Assembly (NCBI GenBank): GCA_963710675.1 | Contig: CAVQBE010000002.1 | Location: forward strand, 294,977 to 358,976 | Direction of reading: 5' to 3' | DNA length: 64,000 bases | Origin: JACCZX01 sp963710675 | GTDB taxonomy: Bacteria; Pseudomonadota; Gammaproteobacteria; Burkholderiales; Burkholderiaceae_F | Notes under the pieces: generated by a model | Databases searched by the model: none | The model's input: the letters and a program-made list of their open reading frames with translations, nothing else | What the model was told of the DNA's origin: nothing | In this document: positions 1-8,607 of the stretch, in pieces | Layout of the letters: every line of letters begins with the position of its first letter | Position numbering within the stretch: position 1 is the first letter of the stretch | Translations under genes and position numbers: made by a program

Positions 1-432
1 GGCCATCGGATTGGTCATGCGCTCACCGCCCATCGATAACCCAGGCAGCGCCGATGCCATTGGCATTGCGCCCTGCGTTGCGCTGCCGAAGGCATCACGC
101 ATCCGTTCCATCATCGAGTAGCTCGCGCGCAAAACATTGTTGTTCATCTCGGCAATCGCCTGCACCATCTCGCGTTGATAGCGCGTGCTCTGTTCAGCCG
201 CCGGTCCTGCTGCTTCCGAGATTGAACGCGCCGGGTTGCCCCCGTCGCGCAAAGTCGCCATTGACTGGGCAAGTGAAAATTGCCCGCTGGCACCCGCGCG
301 CATGGCTTCCAACGTGAGTTTCTGTAGTCGCTGCATTCCGTCCAGTGCGGCCTGTGCAATCTCTGCCGTCGCGGCCGTCTGAGCTTCGTAAAAGGTGGCA
401 AACGGATTGGTCGTGGATGTTTTTGTCGCCAT
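1..432 (-). CDS. Phasin family protein (3' end cut by window edge)
   Basis: The frame opens at an ATG at 432 and stays open to base 1, giving 144 visible residues with no stop, so the C-terminus lies outside the window. The sequence is helical and rich in Ala, Met and Gln, beginning MATKTSTTNPFATFYEAQ and continuing through amphipathic stretches such as AALDGMQRLQKLTLEAM. This is typical of phasins, the small amphipathic proteins that coat polyhydroxyalkanoate granules and control their number and size. No signal peptide or membrane segment is seen. The next gene (ku) ends 75 bases upstream on the same strand. The family call rests on composition and length pattern rather than a catalytic motif. 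It implies carbon storage as PHB/PHA in this organism, but no PHA synthase is visible here. Confidence 0.75.
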   Translation of the reverse strand, partial: MATKTSTTNPFATFYEAQTAATAEIAQAALDGMQRLQKLTLEAMRAGASGQFSLAQSMATLRDGGNPARSISEAAGPAAEQSTRYQREMVQAIAEMNNNVLRASYSMMERMRDAFGSATQGAMPMASALPGLSMGGERMTNPMA

Positions 433-507
433 AGGGGCTCCTTATGTGGTTCGCAGCGTGCACCGGCCGCATCCGCCAAAGATACTTGCCAGCGACGCTC
501 GGCCAGC

Positions 508-1420
508 TTACGCGGCTTTGCGCACGGTGCGTCCGGCGGACTTCTTCGCCGACTTCTTCGCCGCTTTCTTTTCGTCTGTGCGCTTGACCGCCTTGCGCGT
601 GACCGATCCTTTCGCCTGCGCGCTGGTGCCCACGCCGTCGCCGCCCTTTCGATTCAGGCTGGCCCTCAAAGCCTCCATGATGTCGATCACCTTTGCACCA
701 GCGGGTGCCGCCGCGCCTTCCGGGACTGTGATCTCCTCACCTTCAACCTTTTTCTGAATTTGCGCCTCGATACGCTCCTGCACATCGTCCTTGTATTGAG
801 TGGCGTCAAACGCCTTCGACGTAATGCTGTCGATCAGTTGACTGGCGAGTGCGAGCTCCTTGGGGCTCACTTTTGCGCTCGGGCACTTCCACTTCATCGA
901 CCGGCCGCACCTCGTCGGCGTACAGCAGTTCTTGAAGGATCAGCCGATCCTCGGCGACACGGATGTTTACGAGGTACTGCTTGCCGCGCGCGGCCCAGCG
1001 CCCTATCGCCGAGCGCTCGGACTCGCGCATTGCGTCGACCAGCAAGCGATACGGCTTGGCGCCACCTTTGTCCGGACCTAGGTAATACGCCTTCTCGTAG
1101 TAAACAGGGTCAATCGACGCTGCCGGAACGAATTCGGTGATCTCGATCGCGCCGGTCGATGCCTGCTCCAGCGCTTTCAATTCTTCTTTGGTGAAGGTAA
1201 CGAACCGGTCCTTTTCGAATTCGTATCCCTTGATCATCTCGTTGCGCGGCACGACGTCACCCGATTCCGCAGAGATGTATTGCTGCTTCACGCGGCCGCC
1301 CTTCGCGTCGAGCATCGTGAAAGAAACGCCGGCGCGAGGATTGGTCGCGGCATACATCTTCACGGGGATCGTGACGAGCCCGAAGGTAATGGTCACGGAT
1401 TGCAGCGAGCGAGCGGCCAT
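508..1420 (-). CDS. ku: Non-homologous end joining protein Ku (frameshifted)
   Basis: Bacterial Ku forms a ring on DNA double-strand ends and recruits ligase LigD. The N-terminal part (1420 down to about 880) begins MAARSLQSVTITFGLVTIPV, the usual Ku start, and includes the conserved DVVPRNEMIKGYEFEKDRFV segment. At about 877-882 the frame breaks. The family sequence resumes at once in another frame (AKVSPKELALASQLID) and runs to a Lys/Ala-rich tail (KKAAKKSAKKSAGRTVRKAA) ending at 508. One surplus base in the run reading gagcgc on the coding strand explains the break. The restored protein is about 303 residues, normal for the family, and the basic tail is common in proteobacterial Ku. No ligD is visible, but the window ends 500 bases downstream. 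The lesion is probably a sequence error; true inactivation cannot be excluded. Confidence 0.88.
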
Positions 1421-1556
1421 AAAGTAGCTTTCCGGTGGACTTGCGTCGCGCAGGCAAGCGCCAGTCCTGCAAGCCGCAACGAGCGACCTCGTGAACTATA
1501 TGCAAGCAAAATCAGCCTTCTACAGCTACTTCTTAAAGTTATTTAGAACGTCTGCG
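1421..1556. other. Intergenic region upstream of ku
   Basis: This 136-base gap separates ku from the methyltransferase gene, both on the minus strand. On the minus strand a TATAGT hexamer lies at 1500-1495, a possible -10 box for ku, but no convincing -35 hexamer stands 16-18 bases upstream of it. No terminator-like hairpin followed by T residues is visible. Confidence 0.3.
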
Positions 1557-2159
1557 TCAGGGCCTTCGGTAGAAGTCGAAAACATGACGGTTGGCAGCGT
1601 CCACCTTCCAGCGCGTCTGCTGCGCTGGTCCAAACGGCCTTGCTTCAAAGCGCCTTAGCGCGGCAATCTCGTCTGGGGCGACTCGATTGCGCGGCGGGAT
1701 GTCATTCCACCCAACTAACAGCTCTCCCCCCGGCCGCAAATGCGAGTAGCACGATGTCAGCGCGGCATCTGCATCCGCTGGCGTGTTCAGCCCCCATCCC
1801 AGCACTCCGTTGCAGAGAATCAGATCGAAGTAATCCGGAGCGACGTAATGCCCCAAGTTCTGCAGCGTGTCCACGATATGGCGGCTACTTCCGTATTGCC
1901 GCCGCTTTGCAACCGGATCGATCGTCCAATACTCACGGCCCGAGAAGAACTGCTCATATTGCTGCGTGTAAGCGGCGCACCCTACAAACAGGATGCGCGA
2001 AATCTCAGGCCGCGTTGCATAGTCAGGCAGGATTACTTGCTCGAGAATGCGGCGATCTTCGGTATGCCGTTGGCTGGGCAAGCCCAGCGTGCGCCGCCCA
2101 GCCTGTATGACCGAGCGCCACAGACCTTGAATGCTCGAGACAACGGCTGCAACAGCCAC
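1557..2159 (-). CDS. SAM-dependent methyltransferase, class I
   Basis: This 200-residue protein starts at a GTG at 2159. Its central ILFVGCAAYTQQY matches the glycine-containing SAM-binding loop (motif I) of Rossmann-fold methyltransferases. A later acidic turn (WTIDPVAK) fits motif II, and FDLILCNGVLGWGLN followed by LRPGGELLVGWND fits the post-I and post-II region of the UbiE/type 11 group. The substrate cannot be told from sequence. The gene starts 14 bases after the ccmI stop and may be co-transcribed with the ccm operon, although no link to cytochrome c maturation is known to me. The ATG-less start and short N-terminal helix (residues 1-25) leave the exact start somewhat open. Confidence 0.7.
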   Translation of the reverse strand: MAVAAVVSSIQGLWRSVIQAGRRTLGLPSQRHTEDRRILEQVILPDYATRPEISRILFVGCAAYTQQYEQFFSGREYWTIDPVAKRRQYGSSRHIVDTLQNLGHYVAPDYFDLILCNGVLGWGLNTPADADAALTSCYSHLRPGGELLVGWNDIPPRNRVAPDEIAALRRFEARPFGPAQQTRWKVDAANRHVFDFYRRP

Positions 2160-2173
2160 GGCCAGGCCTGCCG

Positions 2174-3403
2174 CTAGGGAATCGTGCGATCGATGACGAC
2201 TGACATTCCCTGAGTGCCTACCTTTACTTTCTCGGTGGCCCCTTCAAGATCACCACTGGCCGGAATTGCATTGCCAGAGCGCGACACACGGGCATTGATG
2301 ATGACCTCGCTGAGCGCCGAAATCTTTGCCGTCGGTGCCATCGCACGTGAGTCGTCCAGCGTGAATCGCAGCGGCAGCTCGCTTACTCGGGCACGCACCA
2401 CCGCAACCGGCATCCGCGACCCGTCGGCCGGCCGTGCAAATACGAAGACGGAGTCATCGGGTTTGACTTTCGCAGCGAGTGCGGGACTCAGGGTGACCGT
2501 GCCGCTGACGCTGCGCGCGTCGCTGACACCGCTTGGGTCGCCCTTCTGGATCTGCGCCACAGGCGGCATGCCTGCGAGTGAGCGTGCTTCGTCGATGCTC
2601 GCTTGCACGCGCTCGCGGATGGGCGAGTCTGCCGGCGCAGAGTCCTGTAGCCGCTGCCAAAAGCCGGCGGCGGCCTTGTAGTCCTTCCGCTCAAACGCTT
2701 CCGAGCCCGCCATTGCGAGCGCCTTCCACTGAGTAGGGTCGATCTTCAGCGCCAGCTGCACAAGCTCCATTGGCTTGCCCGCAAAGCTTTTACCCTGACT
2801 CATCGCAAGCGCGTCGGCGTAATCCGCGAGCAAGTCCGCGTCGTACGGCACCAGCGCAGTCAGCGCTGCATACGCGACGGCCGCATCCTGAAAATTACCG
2901 AGCGTGTAATGCGTGCGCGCAAGAATGGTCCATCCTTCGACGTTGTCCGGCTCCTTTTCAAGTCGCTGCTTGACCTTCGCGATCATCGCGTCGATCTGTT
3001 CTTGACTCGGCCGGTCCGCATCCTGCGCGACAGCGGCTTGGGACGATAAAGCTCCGGGCGTCCCAATCTGCCAATACAGCGCTGCCGCCGCAATCGGAGC
3101 GATCAGCGCCACGATGACTGCGTACGAATGATGCGGGCGCCGCTCATTGCGCACTGATTCAGAACCGCGCGCTTCGTCCAGAAGCCGCCGCTCCAGCTCG
3201 CTTTTAGACTCCGCGTGTTGTTCCGCTGACAGTATCCCGCGTGCCAGATCAGCATCGAGATCTGCGAACTGATCTTTGAAGATCGTGACGTTAGCTGCTG
3301 TGTGCTCGACCGAACGCGAAGTCGTCGGTCGCAGTAAGGGCCAAAGCACCCAGGCGAGCGCCAGCGCCATCATCGCGACCGCAACGATCACGAACGTAGT
3401 CAC
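2174..3403 (-). CDS. ccmI: Cytochrome c maturation protein CcmI
   Basis: CcmI (CycH) is the membrane-anchored chaperone that holds apocytochrome c for haem ligation by CcmF/CcmH. The 409-residue product starts with a transmembrane helix (residues about 3-24, FVIVAVAMMALALAWVLWPL). A short cytoplasmic or linker stretch follows, then a second hydrophobic helix near residues 95-113 (YAVIVALIAPIAAAALYW). The periplasmic part has TPR-type repeats (for example WTILARTHYTLGNFQDAAVAYAA), and the C-terminal domain resembles the CcmI apocytochrome-binding region. The start ATG overlaps the ccmH stop by four bases (ATGA), which supports translational coupling. Length and architecture are those of two-transmembrane CcmI proteins of betaproteobacteria. 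Confidence 0.9.
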   Translation of the reverse strand: MTTFVIVAVAMMALALAWVLWPLLRPTTSRSVEHTAANVTIFKDQFADLDADLARGILSAEQHAESKSELERRLLDEARGSESVRNERRPHHSYAVIVALIAPIAAAALYWQIGTPGALSSQAAVAQDADRPSQEQIDAMIAKVKQRLEKEPDNVEGWTILARTHYTLGNFQDAAVAYAALTALVPYDADLLADYADALAMSQGKSFAGKPMELVQLALKIDPTQWKALAMAGSEAFERKDYKAAAGFWQRLQDSAPADSPIRERVQASIDEARSLAGMPPVAQIQKGDPSGVSDARSVSGTVTLSPALAAKVKPDDSVFVFARPADGSRMPVAVVRARVSELPLRFTLDDSRAMAPTAKISALSEVIINARVSRSGNAIPASGDLEGATEKVKVGTQGMSVVIDRTIP

Positions 3404-3876
3404 TGCGGACTTTTCGCGGGCCCGCCCAGCAGGCGTTTTGCCTCGGCGTGCTCGGCTTCCGTCAGCGGCCGCTCAACTACGCGCCGTCGGCGATTGCGCA
3501 GCGCACGCGCAAACGCAAACAAAGCACCGATTGCCAGCAATGCCGGGCCAAACCACAACAGCCACGTGTGCGGTTTGACAGGGGGCCGGTACAACACAAA
3601 GTCGCCGTATCGCGCCACCATGAAGTCAATGATGTCCTGATCGCTGCGGCCTGCACGGATCTGCTCGCTGATCTCGCGCCGCAAGTCCACCGCCAGCTCG
3701 GCGTTGGACTCGGCGATCGATTGGTTCTGGCACACCAGACAACGCAATTGCTCGGCCAGTGCCGCAGCGCGGCGGGCCCCGCTTACATCAAGCGATGCTC
3801 CCGTACGCGCGGCACTCGCGGTGCTGGTCACGAGTGTCAGCAGAACACACGCGAAAGCAGCACGCCAGTTCATCAT
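3400..3876 (-). CDS. ccmH: Cytochrome c maturation thioredoxin-like protein CcmH
   Basis: CcmH reduces the disulfide of the apocytochrome CXXCH motif before haem attachment, working with CcmG and CcmF in the periplasm. The 158-residue protein has a signal sequence (residues 1-22, cut near TASA/A), the diagnostic LRCLVCQN redox motif with Cys46 and Cys49, and one C-terminal membrane anchor (about residues 103-125, TWLLWFGPALLAIGALFAFA). This is the short CcmH form without a fused CcmI domain, consistent with a separate ccmI immediately downstream. Start and stop overlap the neighbouring ccmG and ccmI genes by four bases each. Confidence 0.93.
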   Translation of the reverse strand: MMNWRAAFACVLLTLVTSTASAARTGASLDVSGARRAAALAEQLRCLVCQNQSIAESNAELAVDLRREISEQIRAGRSDQDIIDFMVARYGDFVLYRPPVKPHTWLLWFGPALLAIGALFAFARALRNRRRRVVERPLTEAEHAEAKRLLGGPAKSPQ

Positions 3877-4475
3877 GACTGGCGCAGCTGCTGCACCAGC
3901 GGAAGAATCTTGTTACGCCAGGCGTCTTCGGTGATCGGGCCAATCTGCTTGAAGCGAATGACGCCTGCCTTGTCGATCAAGAACGTTTCGGGCACGCCAT
4001 AGACGCCATAGTCAATCCCGACGCGGCCATCGAGATCGACGATGGAGAGTTTGTAAGGGTCCCCAAATCGCCCGAGCCATCCGAGTGCAGCGTCGGGCTT
4101 GTCCTTGTAGTTCAATCCGATGATTGGGATCACATCTTTCTTTGCCAGATCGACCAACAGCGGATGCTCGATGCGGCACGCGACGCACCACGACGCCCAT
4201 ACGTTCAGCAGCCACACCTGACCTTGCATCTGCTGCGGCGAAAATTTTTGCTCCGGCTGCGCGAGCTGCGCCAGTTGAAACGAAGGCGCCGGCTTGCCGA
4301 TGAAAGGCGAAGGCACCTCGCGCGGGTTCAATCCGAGTCCCACGAACAGAAAGCCCGCCAGTACCGCGAAGATCCCTAGCGGCAGCACGAAGCGAAGCGG
4401 CGATTTCGGTTCGCCGTCAGGCGCCTGTGAGTGATCCTCCGCAGCATCCAGCGTTCGATCGGTGGCGTCGCTCAC
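3873..4475 (-). CDS. ccmG: Cytochrome c biogenesis thiol:disulfide interchange protein CcmG/DsbE
   Basis: CcmG is a membrane-tethered periplasmic thioredoxin that passes electrons to CcmH or apocytochrome c. After an N-terminal cytoplasmic stretch of about 25 residues comes one transmembrane helix (about 27-49, LRFVLPLGIFAVLAGFLFVG). A thioredoxin fold follows with the active site WASWCVACRIEHP (Cys97 and Cys100) and the family-specific GVYGVPETFLID loop carrying the cis-proline. The 200-residue length is slightly above the usual 180-185 because of a charged N-terminal extension. The gene is coupled to ccmF and ccmH by four-base overlaps. Confidence 0.93.
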   Translation of the reverse strand: MSDATDRTLDAAEDHSQAPDGEPKSPLRFVLPLGIFAVLAGFLFVGLGLNPREVPSPFIGKPAPSFQLAQLAQPEQKFSPQQMQGQVWLLNVWASWCVACRIEHPLLVDLAKKDVIPIIGLNYKDKPDAALGWLGRFGDPYKLSIVDLDGRVGIDYGVYGVPETFLIDKAGVIRFKQIGPITEDAWRNKILPLVQQLRQS

Positions 4476-6457
4476 GCTGTTACCTGTCCAGACACAACGG
4501 CATCGGCGCGCCGTGCCAACAATCGATAGCGACGATCAGACAGCGCCAGAGCACCGCCCAACGCCATCAACACGCATCCGCCCCAGATCCAAGTGACGAA
4601 CGGCTTGTGATACACGCGTACGCTCCATGCCCCTGATTCCAGCAGGGCTGGATCGATCGGCTCGCCGAGCGAGACATAAATATCGCCCCACGGTCCGGTG
4701 TCAATAGCAGCTTCGGTCATCGGCATCTTCTGCACGTTGTAGATGCGTTTTTCCGGGTGCATCTTTGCCACCACATTACCGCCGCGAGAGACTTCGATGT
4801 CGCCGCGTACTCCCGTGTAATTCGCGCCGGCAAGTTTCTGAGTCCCGTTGAACTTGATGTCATAGCGACCCACCTGCACCGTGTCGCCGACGTTCATCCG
4901 CATGTCGCGCTCGACCTGATAGCCGTTGACCACCGTCACGCCGACGACAAACACCGCAATGCCGAGATGCGCGAACTGCATTCCCCAGTAAGACCGGCCT
5001 TGCGCGCGCAGCCTCTCGAACATCCCGCCGCGCACGTGACGGATCCGTTCCTTCACATTCAGTGCAATGGCCGCGACGATCCAGAATGCGAGAAACAGCC
5101 CGAAACTGATCAACGGCGTCCAGCGACCGGCCAACACCGGAACGATCAATGCAGTGACTAGGGCGACAACCAATGCCCATTTCAATCGCATCGCCAGATC
5201 GGGCAATTCGGCTTTCTTCCAGCGCGCCAGCGGACCGATTCCGATCAGGAAAACTAGCGGTGCCATCACAACGCCGAACACCAAATTGAAATAAGGAGGT
5301 CCGACCGAAGCCTTCGGCAACGCAAGAGCATCAAGGAACAGTGGATACAACGTACCAAGCAGCACCGAGCCTGCAGCTACTGCCAGCAACAAATTGTTCA
5401 GCAGCAGAAACGATTCGCGCGACACCGTCTCGAATTTTCCGCCGAGCCCGACCTTCGGCGCGCGCCACGCAAACAAGGCGAGCGATGAGCCGATCACGAA
5501 CACCAGAAACGCAAGAATGAATACGCCGCGCTTCGGGTCCGTCGCGAACGCATGCACTGAGGTTAAGACGCCTGAGCGGACGAGGAAGGTGCCGAGCAGC
5601 GACAGCGAGAAGGCGCAGATGGCGAGCAGAACCGTCCAGCTTCTGAAGCTGCCGCGCTTTTCAGTCGCGGCGAGCGAATGAATCAACGCGGTGCCAACCA
5701 GCCACGGCATGAACGACGCGTTTTCTACCGGATCCCAAAACCACCAGCCGCCCCACCCCAATTCGTAATAAGCCCACCAGCTACCAAGAGCGATACCACA
5801 CGTCAGAAAACACCAGGCAAGCGTGGTCCACGGGCGCGACCAGCGCGCCCATGCTGCGTCGAGCTTTCCGCCGAGCAGCGCTGCTATCGCGAACGAGAAC
5901 GCAACAGAGAAGCCAACGTAGCCCATGTAGAGCATCGGCGGGTGAAACACCATGCCCGGGTCTTGCAGCAACGGATTCAGATCGCGGCCGTCGGCTGCGG
6001 CCGGAAGCAGGCGATCGAAAGGATTCGACGTCAGCAGCATGAACAGCAAAAAGCCGATCGAAATCACGCCTTGCACGCCAATCACGCGCGCAACCATGTC
6101 ATCGGGCAGATGGCGCGAAAAACGTGCGACCGCGAATGTCCACCACGCAAGCATCAATACCCAAAGCAACAGCGAGCCTTCGTGCGAACCCCAGCTTGCC
6201 GCGATCCTGTAATGCAGAGGCAACTGCGAGTTGGAATTGCTTGCGACGTTGACGACTGAAAAATCGTTGACGATGAACGAATACAGCAGGCAGCCGAAAG
6301 CAACCGTAACGAACAGCGCTTGACCGCGTGCCGCGGGACGCGCGACTGCCATCAGTGCGCGGTCGCCGCGCGCAGCGCCGACGATCGGCAAGACTGCCTG
6401 CGCGGTCGCGAGCAACAGCGCCAGGATCAGCGCGAAGTTTCCGATTTCAGGAATCAC
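4472..6457 (-). CDS. ccmF: Haem lyase subunit CcmF
   Basis: CcmF is the integral membrane core of the System I cytochrome c synthetase. It receives haem from CcmE and ligates it to the apocytochrome. The 661-residue product is full length and strongly hydrophobic, with about 14-15 membrane segments. The tryptophan-rich WWD motif is clear (GWGGWWFWDPVENASFMPWL, around residues 230-250). Conserved CcmF landmarks include the HPPMLYMGYVGF segment early on and the periplasmic C-terminal region before the last helix. It overlaps ccmG by four bases; upstream there is a 78-base gap to ccmE in which I see no other gene. Confidence 0.95.
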   Translation of the reverse strand: MIPEIGNFALILALLLATAQAVLPIVGAARGDRALMAVARPAARGQALFVTVAFGCLLYSFIVNDFSVVNVASNSNSQLPLHYRIAASWGSHEGSLLLWVLMLAWWTFAVARFSRHLPDDMVARVIGVQGVISIGFLLFMLLTSNPFDRLLPAAADGRDLNPLLQDPGMVFHPPMLYMGYVGFSVAFSFAIAALLGGKLDAAWARWSRPWTTLAWCFLTCGIALGSWWAYYELGWGGWWFWDPVENASFMPWLVGTALIHSLAATEKRGSFRSWTVLLAICAFSLSLLGTFLVRSGVLTSVHAFATDPKRGVFILAFLVFVIGSSLALFAWRAPKVGLGGKFETVSRESFLLLNNLLLAVAAGSVLLGTLYPLFLDALALPKASVGPPYFNLVFGVVMAPLVFLIGIGPLARWKKAELPDLAMRLKWALVVALVTALIVPVLAGRWTPLISFGLFLAFWIVAAIALNVKERIRHVRGGMFERLRAQGRSYWGMQFAHLGIAVFVVGVTVVNGYQVERDMRMNVGDTVQVGRYDIKFNGTQKLAGANYTGVRGDIEVSRGGNVVAKMHPEKRIYNVQKMPMTEAAIDTGPWGDIYVSLGEPIDPALLESGAWSVRVYHKPFVTWIWGGCVLMALGGALALSDRRYRLLARRADAVVSGQVTA

Positions 6458-6535
6458 GTTTCAGCGCGGTCGGGCCGGCTCAAGGCATTGCTCATGCATG
6501 AACGCAGCGAATGGGATGAGCATCGAAGTCTCATG

Positions 6536-6979
6536 CTACTGCAATGTCTTGCGTGCTTTCTGTGCCTGCTCGACCGCATACGCGGCTTCCGGCGGGGTGT
6601 AGTTCTCATCATGCTTGGCAAGTACTTCGTGCGCACGAAATACGCCATCGTCGCCCAGCTTGCCTTGTGCCACCACGCCTTTTCCTTCCTTGAACAAGTC
6701 CGGAAGGATTCCGGTGTAAACGACCGGAATGATCTTCGCGGTGTCAGTCACGTTGAACGACACCGTCAGTCCGTCAGGCTGGCGCTTCAGGCTGCCCTCT
6801 TCCACCAATCCGCCAACCCTGAAAGCCTTGCCCTGCGGAGCCTCTTTATTGGCGACTTGCGACGGGCTATAAAAGAAGACGAGGTTCTGCTGAAACGCCG
6901 ACAGCACAAGCGCGGCTGCCACACCGAGTACGGCGAGGCCCCCAACGATCAATGTCAGTCTCTTATGGCGCGGCTTCAT
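6536..6979 (-). CDS. ccmE: Haem chaperone CcmE
   Basis: CcmE carries haem covalently through a histidine on its way from CcmC to CcmF. The 147-residue protein has one N-terminal membrane anchor (about residues 8-29) followed by a beta-barrel (OB-fold) domain. The haem-binding histidine is His123 in VLAKHDENYTPPE, and the tyrosine of the HxxxY motif is present. The C-terminal tail is short and flexible. Its ATG overlaps the ccmD stop by four bases, and the gene is followed by ccmF. Confidence 0.95.
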   Translation of the reverse strand: MKPRHKRLTLIVGGLAVLGVAAALVLSAFQQNLVFFYSPSQVANKEAPQGKAFRVGGLVEEGSLKRQPDGLTVSFNVTDTAKIIPVVYTGILPDLFKEGKGVVAQGKLGDDGVFRAHEVLAKHDENYTPPEAAYAVEQAQKARKTLQ

Positions 6980-7164
6980 CGCAAGTTCTTCGTAACGGCA
7001 TTTCGCGTGGTTTCCAGTTTCAATGCAGAGATCGAGTTACGGCGGCGCGTATGCAGGAGCCAGAGCTCGATTGCGATGACGGCAATGGTCGCCCCGTATG
7101 AGCCCCAGACATAGAAACCGTAGCCTCCCATCGCCCAGAAATCAGTCGCACTCGCCCAGTTCAC
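6976..7164 (-). CDS. ccmD: Haem exporter protein CcmD
   Basis: This 62-residue protein opens with GTG at 7164, four bases inside the end of ccmC (GTGA overlap). It begins VNWASATDFWAMGGYGFYVW, the conserved Trp/Gly/Tyr-rich start of CcmD. One membrane helix follows (about residues 17-40, YGATIAVIAIELWLL) and then an Arg-rich tail, in line with the positive-inside rule. CcmD stabilises the CcmC-CcmE complex and helps release holo-CcmE from the CcmABC transporter. A longer in-frame reading from 7374 would overlap ccmC heavily and is not credible. Confidence 0.85.
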   Translation of the reverse strand: MNWASATDFWAMGGYGFYVWGSYGATIAVIAIELWLLHTRRRNSISALKLETTRNAVTKNLR

Positions 7165-7937
7165 TTGAGCCTCCCTTGCGCTAGAAGTTCCCTCGTCCAT
7201 TCGGCGCGCCTCTCGCGCTCCAATACGATGCTGCGCACGCGGTGCAACGCGGCTCCGATGCTGTACATCCAGAAAGCCAGCGCCATTAGCAGCATGCCCA
7301 GCAGCATGGTTGCCGCCATCGAAGGCGAGCGCGTCAGGCTGACTGACGATCCCTGATGCAGCGTATTCCACCACTGCACCGAAAAATAGATGATCGGAAT
7401 GTTGACGACACCGACCAGAGCCAACACAGCCCCAGCCTTGTCGGCGCGGCGCGGATCGTCGATCGCCGCCTGCAACGCGAGAAACCCGAGATAGAGAAAC
7501 AGAAGGACCAGCTCAGACGTCAGTCGCGCGTCCCACACCCAATACGTACCCCACGTCGGCTTGCCCCACAGCGAGCCGGTAATCAATGCCACCACAGTCA
7601 TCAAGGCGCCGGTTGGAGCAATCGCGCTGGCCATCATCGATGACATGCGCGTGTTCATGATCAGGCCGACTGCGGCCCAGAAGGCCATCACCAAGTAGAG
7701 AAACATCGACATCCAGGCGGCGGGGACGTGAATGAAGATAATGCGATACGACTCGCCCTGCGTCGCATCGGTAGGCGCAACAAAGAAGCCGACGTACAGG
7801 CCGCACACTGCAAGCACGGCGCCGAGCGCAAAGAACCAGGGTGTCAATTTTCCGGCAAGCGGAAAGAACGTTTGCGGTGACGAAAACCAGAAGAGACCGG
7901 GCCGCGAGCTGGAAGTCATGACGGTGCTCATCGTCAC
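7161..7937 (-). CDS. ccmC: Haem transporter/haem-handling protein CcmC
   Basis: CcmC binds haem in the periplasm and loads it onto CcmE. The 258-residue product has six predicted transmembrane helices. It carries the WWD motif in the form SLWGKPTWGTYWVWDARLTS (around residues 125-145), plus conserved histidines before it (FIHVPAAWMS) and after it (WWNTLHQ) that serve as haem ligands in the family. Start and stop overlap ccmB and ccmD by four bases each. Length and motif order are normal. Confidence 0.95.
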   Translation of the reverse strand: MTMSTVMTSSSRPGLFWFSSPQTFFPLAGKLTPWFFALGAVLAVCGLYVGFFVAPTDATQGESYRIIFIHVPAAWMSMFLYLVMAFWAAVGLIMNTRMSSMMASAIAPTGALMTVVALITGSLWGKPTWGTYWVWDARLTSELVLLFLYLGFLALQAAIDDPRRADKAGAVLALVGVVNIPIIYFSVQWWNTLHQGSSVSLTRSPSMAATMLLGMLLMALAFWMYSIGAALHRVRSIVLERERRAEWTRELLAQGRLK

Positions 7938-8602
7938 TCAACCGAAATACGAAGCGCGACTGTCACTGCCCACGGAGTCAGCACAACGGCGAACAATACG
8001 AACGCGCCCAATAAAAGGAAATAAGCGGTGACGTCGAGGCCGGAGGCCGCTGCACCGACCGCACCGGCGCCGAAAATCAATACCGGAATGTAGAGCGGCA
8101 ACACCAATAGCGATGTTAACACTCCGCCTCCACGCAACCCGAGTGTCAACGCAGCCCCGATTGATCCAATCAGCGATAGCACAGGCGTGCCGAGTGCGAG
8201 CGATACGACGAGCACCAGCGTCGCCGTCATGTCGAGATCAAACACGACGCCGAAGGCGATTGCCATCACCGTCAACGGCAATCCCGTCGTCAGCCAGTGC
8301 GCTGCGGCCTTGCCGAGCACGATCAGCGACAGCGGCTCCGCCGACAGCAGCATCTGCTCGAGCGTGCCGTCGGCGTAGTCGTTCGCAAACAGCCGCGGCA
8401 GCGACAGGATCGCGGCGAGCAATGCAGCGACCCACACGACGCCCGCCGCGATGTCGCGCAGCAAAGCCGGCTCCGGCCCAATACCCAACGGGACCATTGT
8501 CACCACCACGACGAAGAAGAACAGCGTGTTGAGCACATCGGATTTTTGCCGCATCGCTAGCAACAGATCGCGGCGAATTACCTGCAAAAAGACGCTCAGC
8601 AT
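7934..8602 (-). CDS. ccmB: Haem exporter permease CcmB
   Basis: CcmB is the membrane subunit of the CcmABCD complex that frees haem-loaded CcmE. The 222-residue product has six hydrophobic segments and family stretches such as LPRLFANDYADGTLEQMLLS and LLSAEPLSLIVLGKAAAHWL. The gene begins 5 bases after the ccmA stop and overlaps ccmC by four bases, so it is embedded in the operon. Confidence 0.94.
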   Translation of the reverse strand: MLSVFLQVIRRDLLLAMRQKSDVLNTLFFFVVVVTMVPLGIGPEPALLRDIAAGVVWVAALLAAILSLPRLFANDYADGTLEQMLLSAEPLSLIVLGKAAAHWLTTGLPLTVMAIAFGVVFDLDMTATLVLVVSLALGTPVLSLIGSIGAALTLGLRGGGVLTSLLVLPLYIPVLIFGAGAVGAAASGLDVTAYFLLLGAFVLFAVVLTPWAVTVALRISVE

Positions 8603-8607
8603 GCGCT

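Noticed and set aside
6454..6648. A 64-codon minus-strand frame over the ccmE-ccmF gap
   Set aside because: Most of it overlaps ccmE in another frame, with a very Arg/Ser-rich sequence. The ccmF start is well supported without it.
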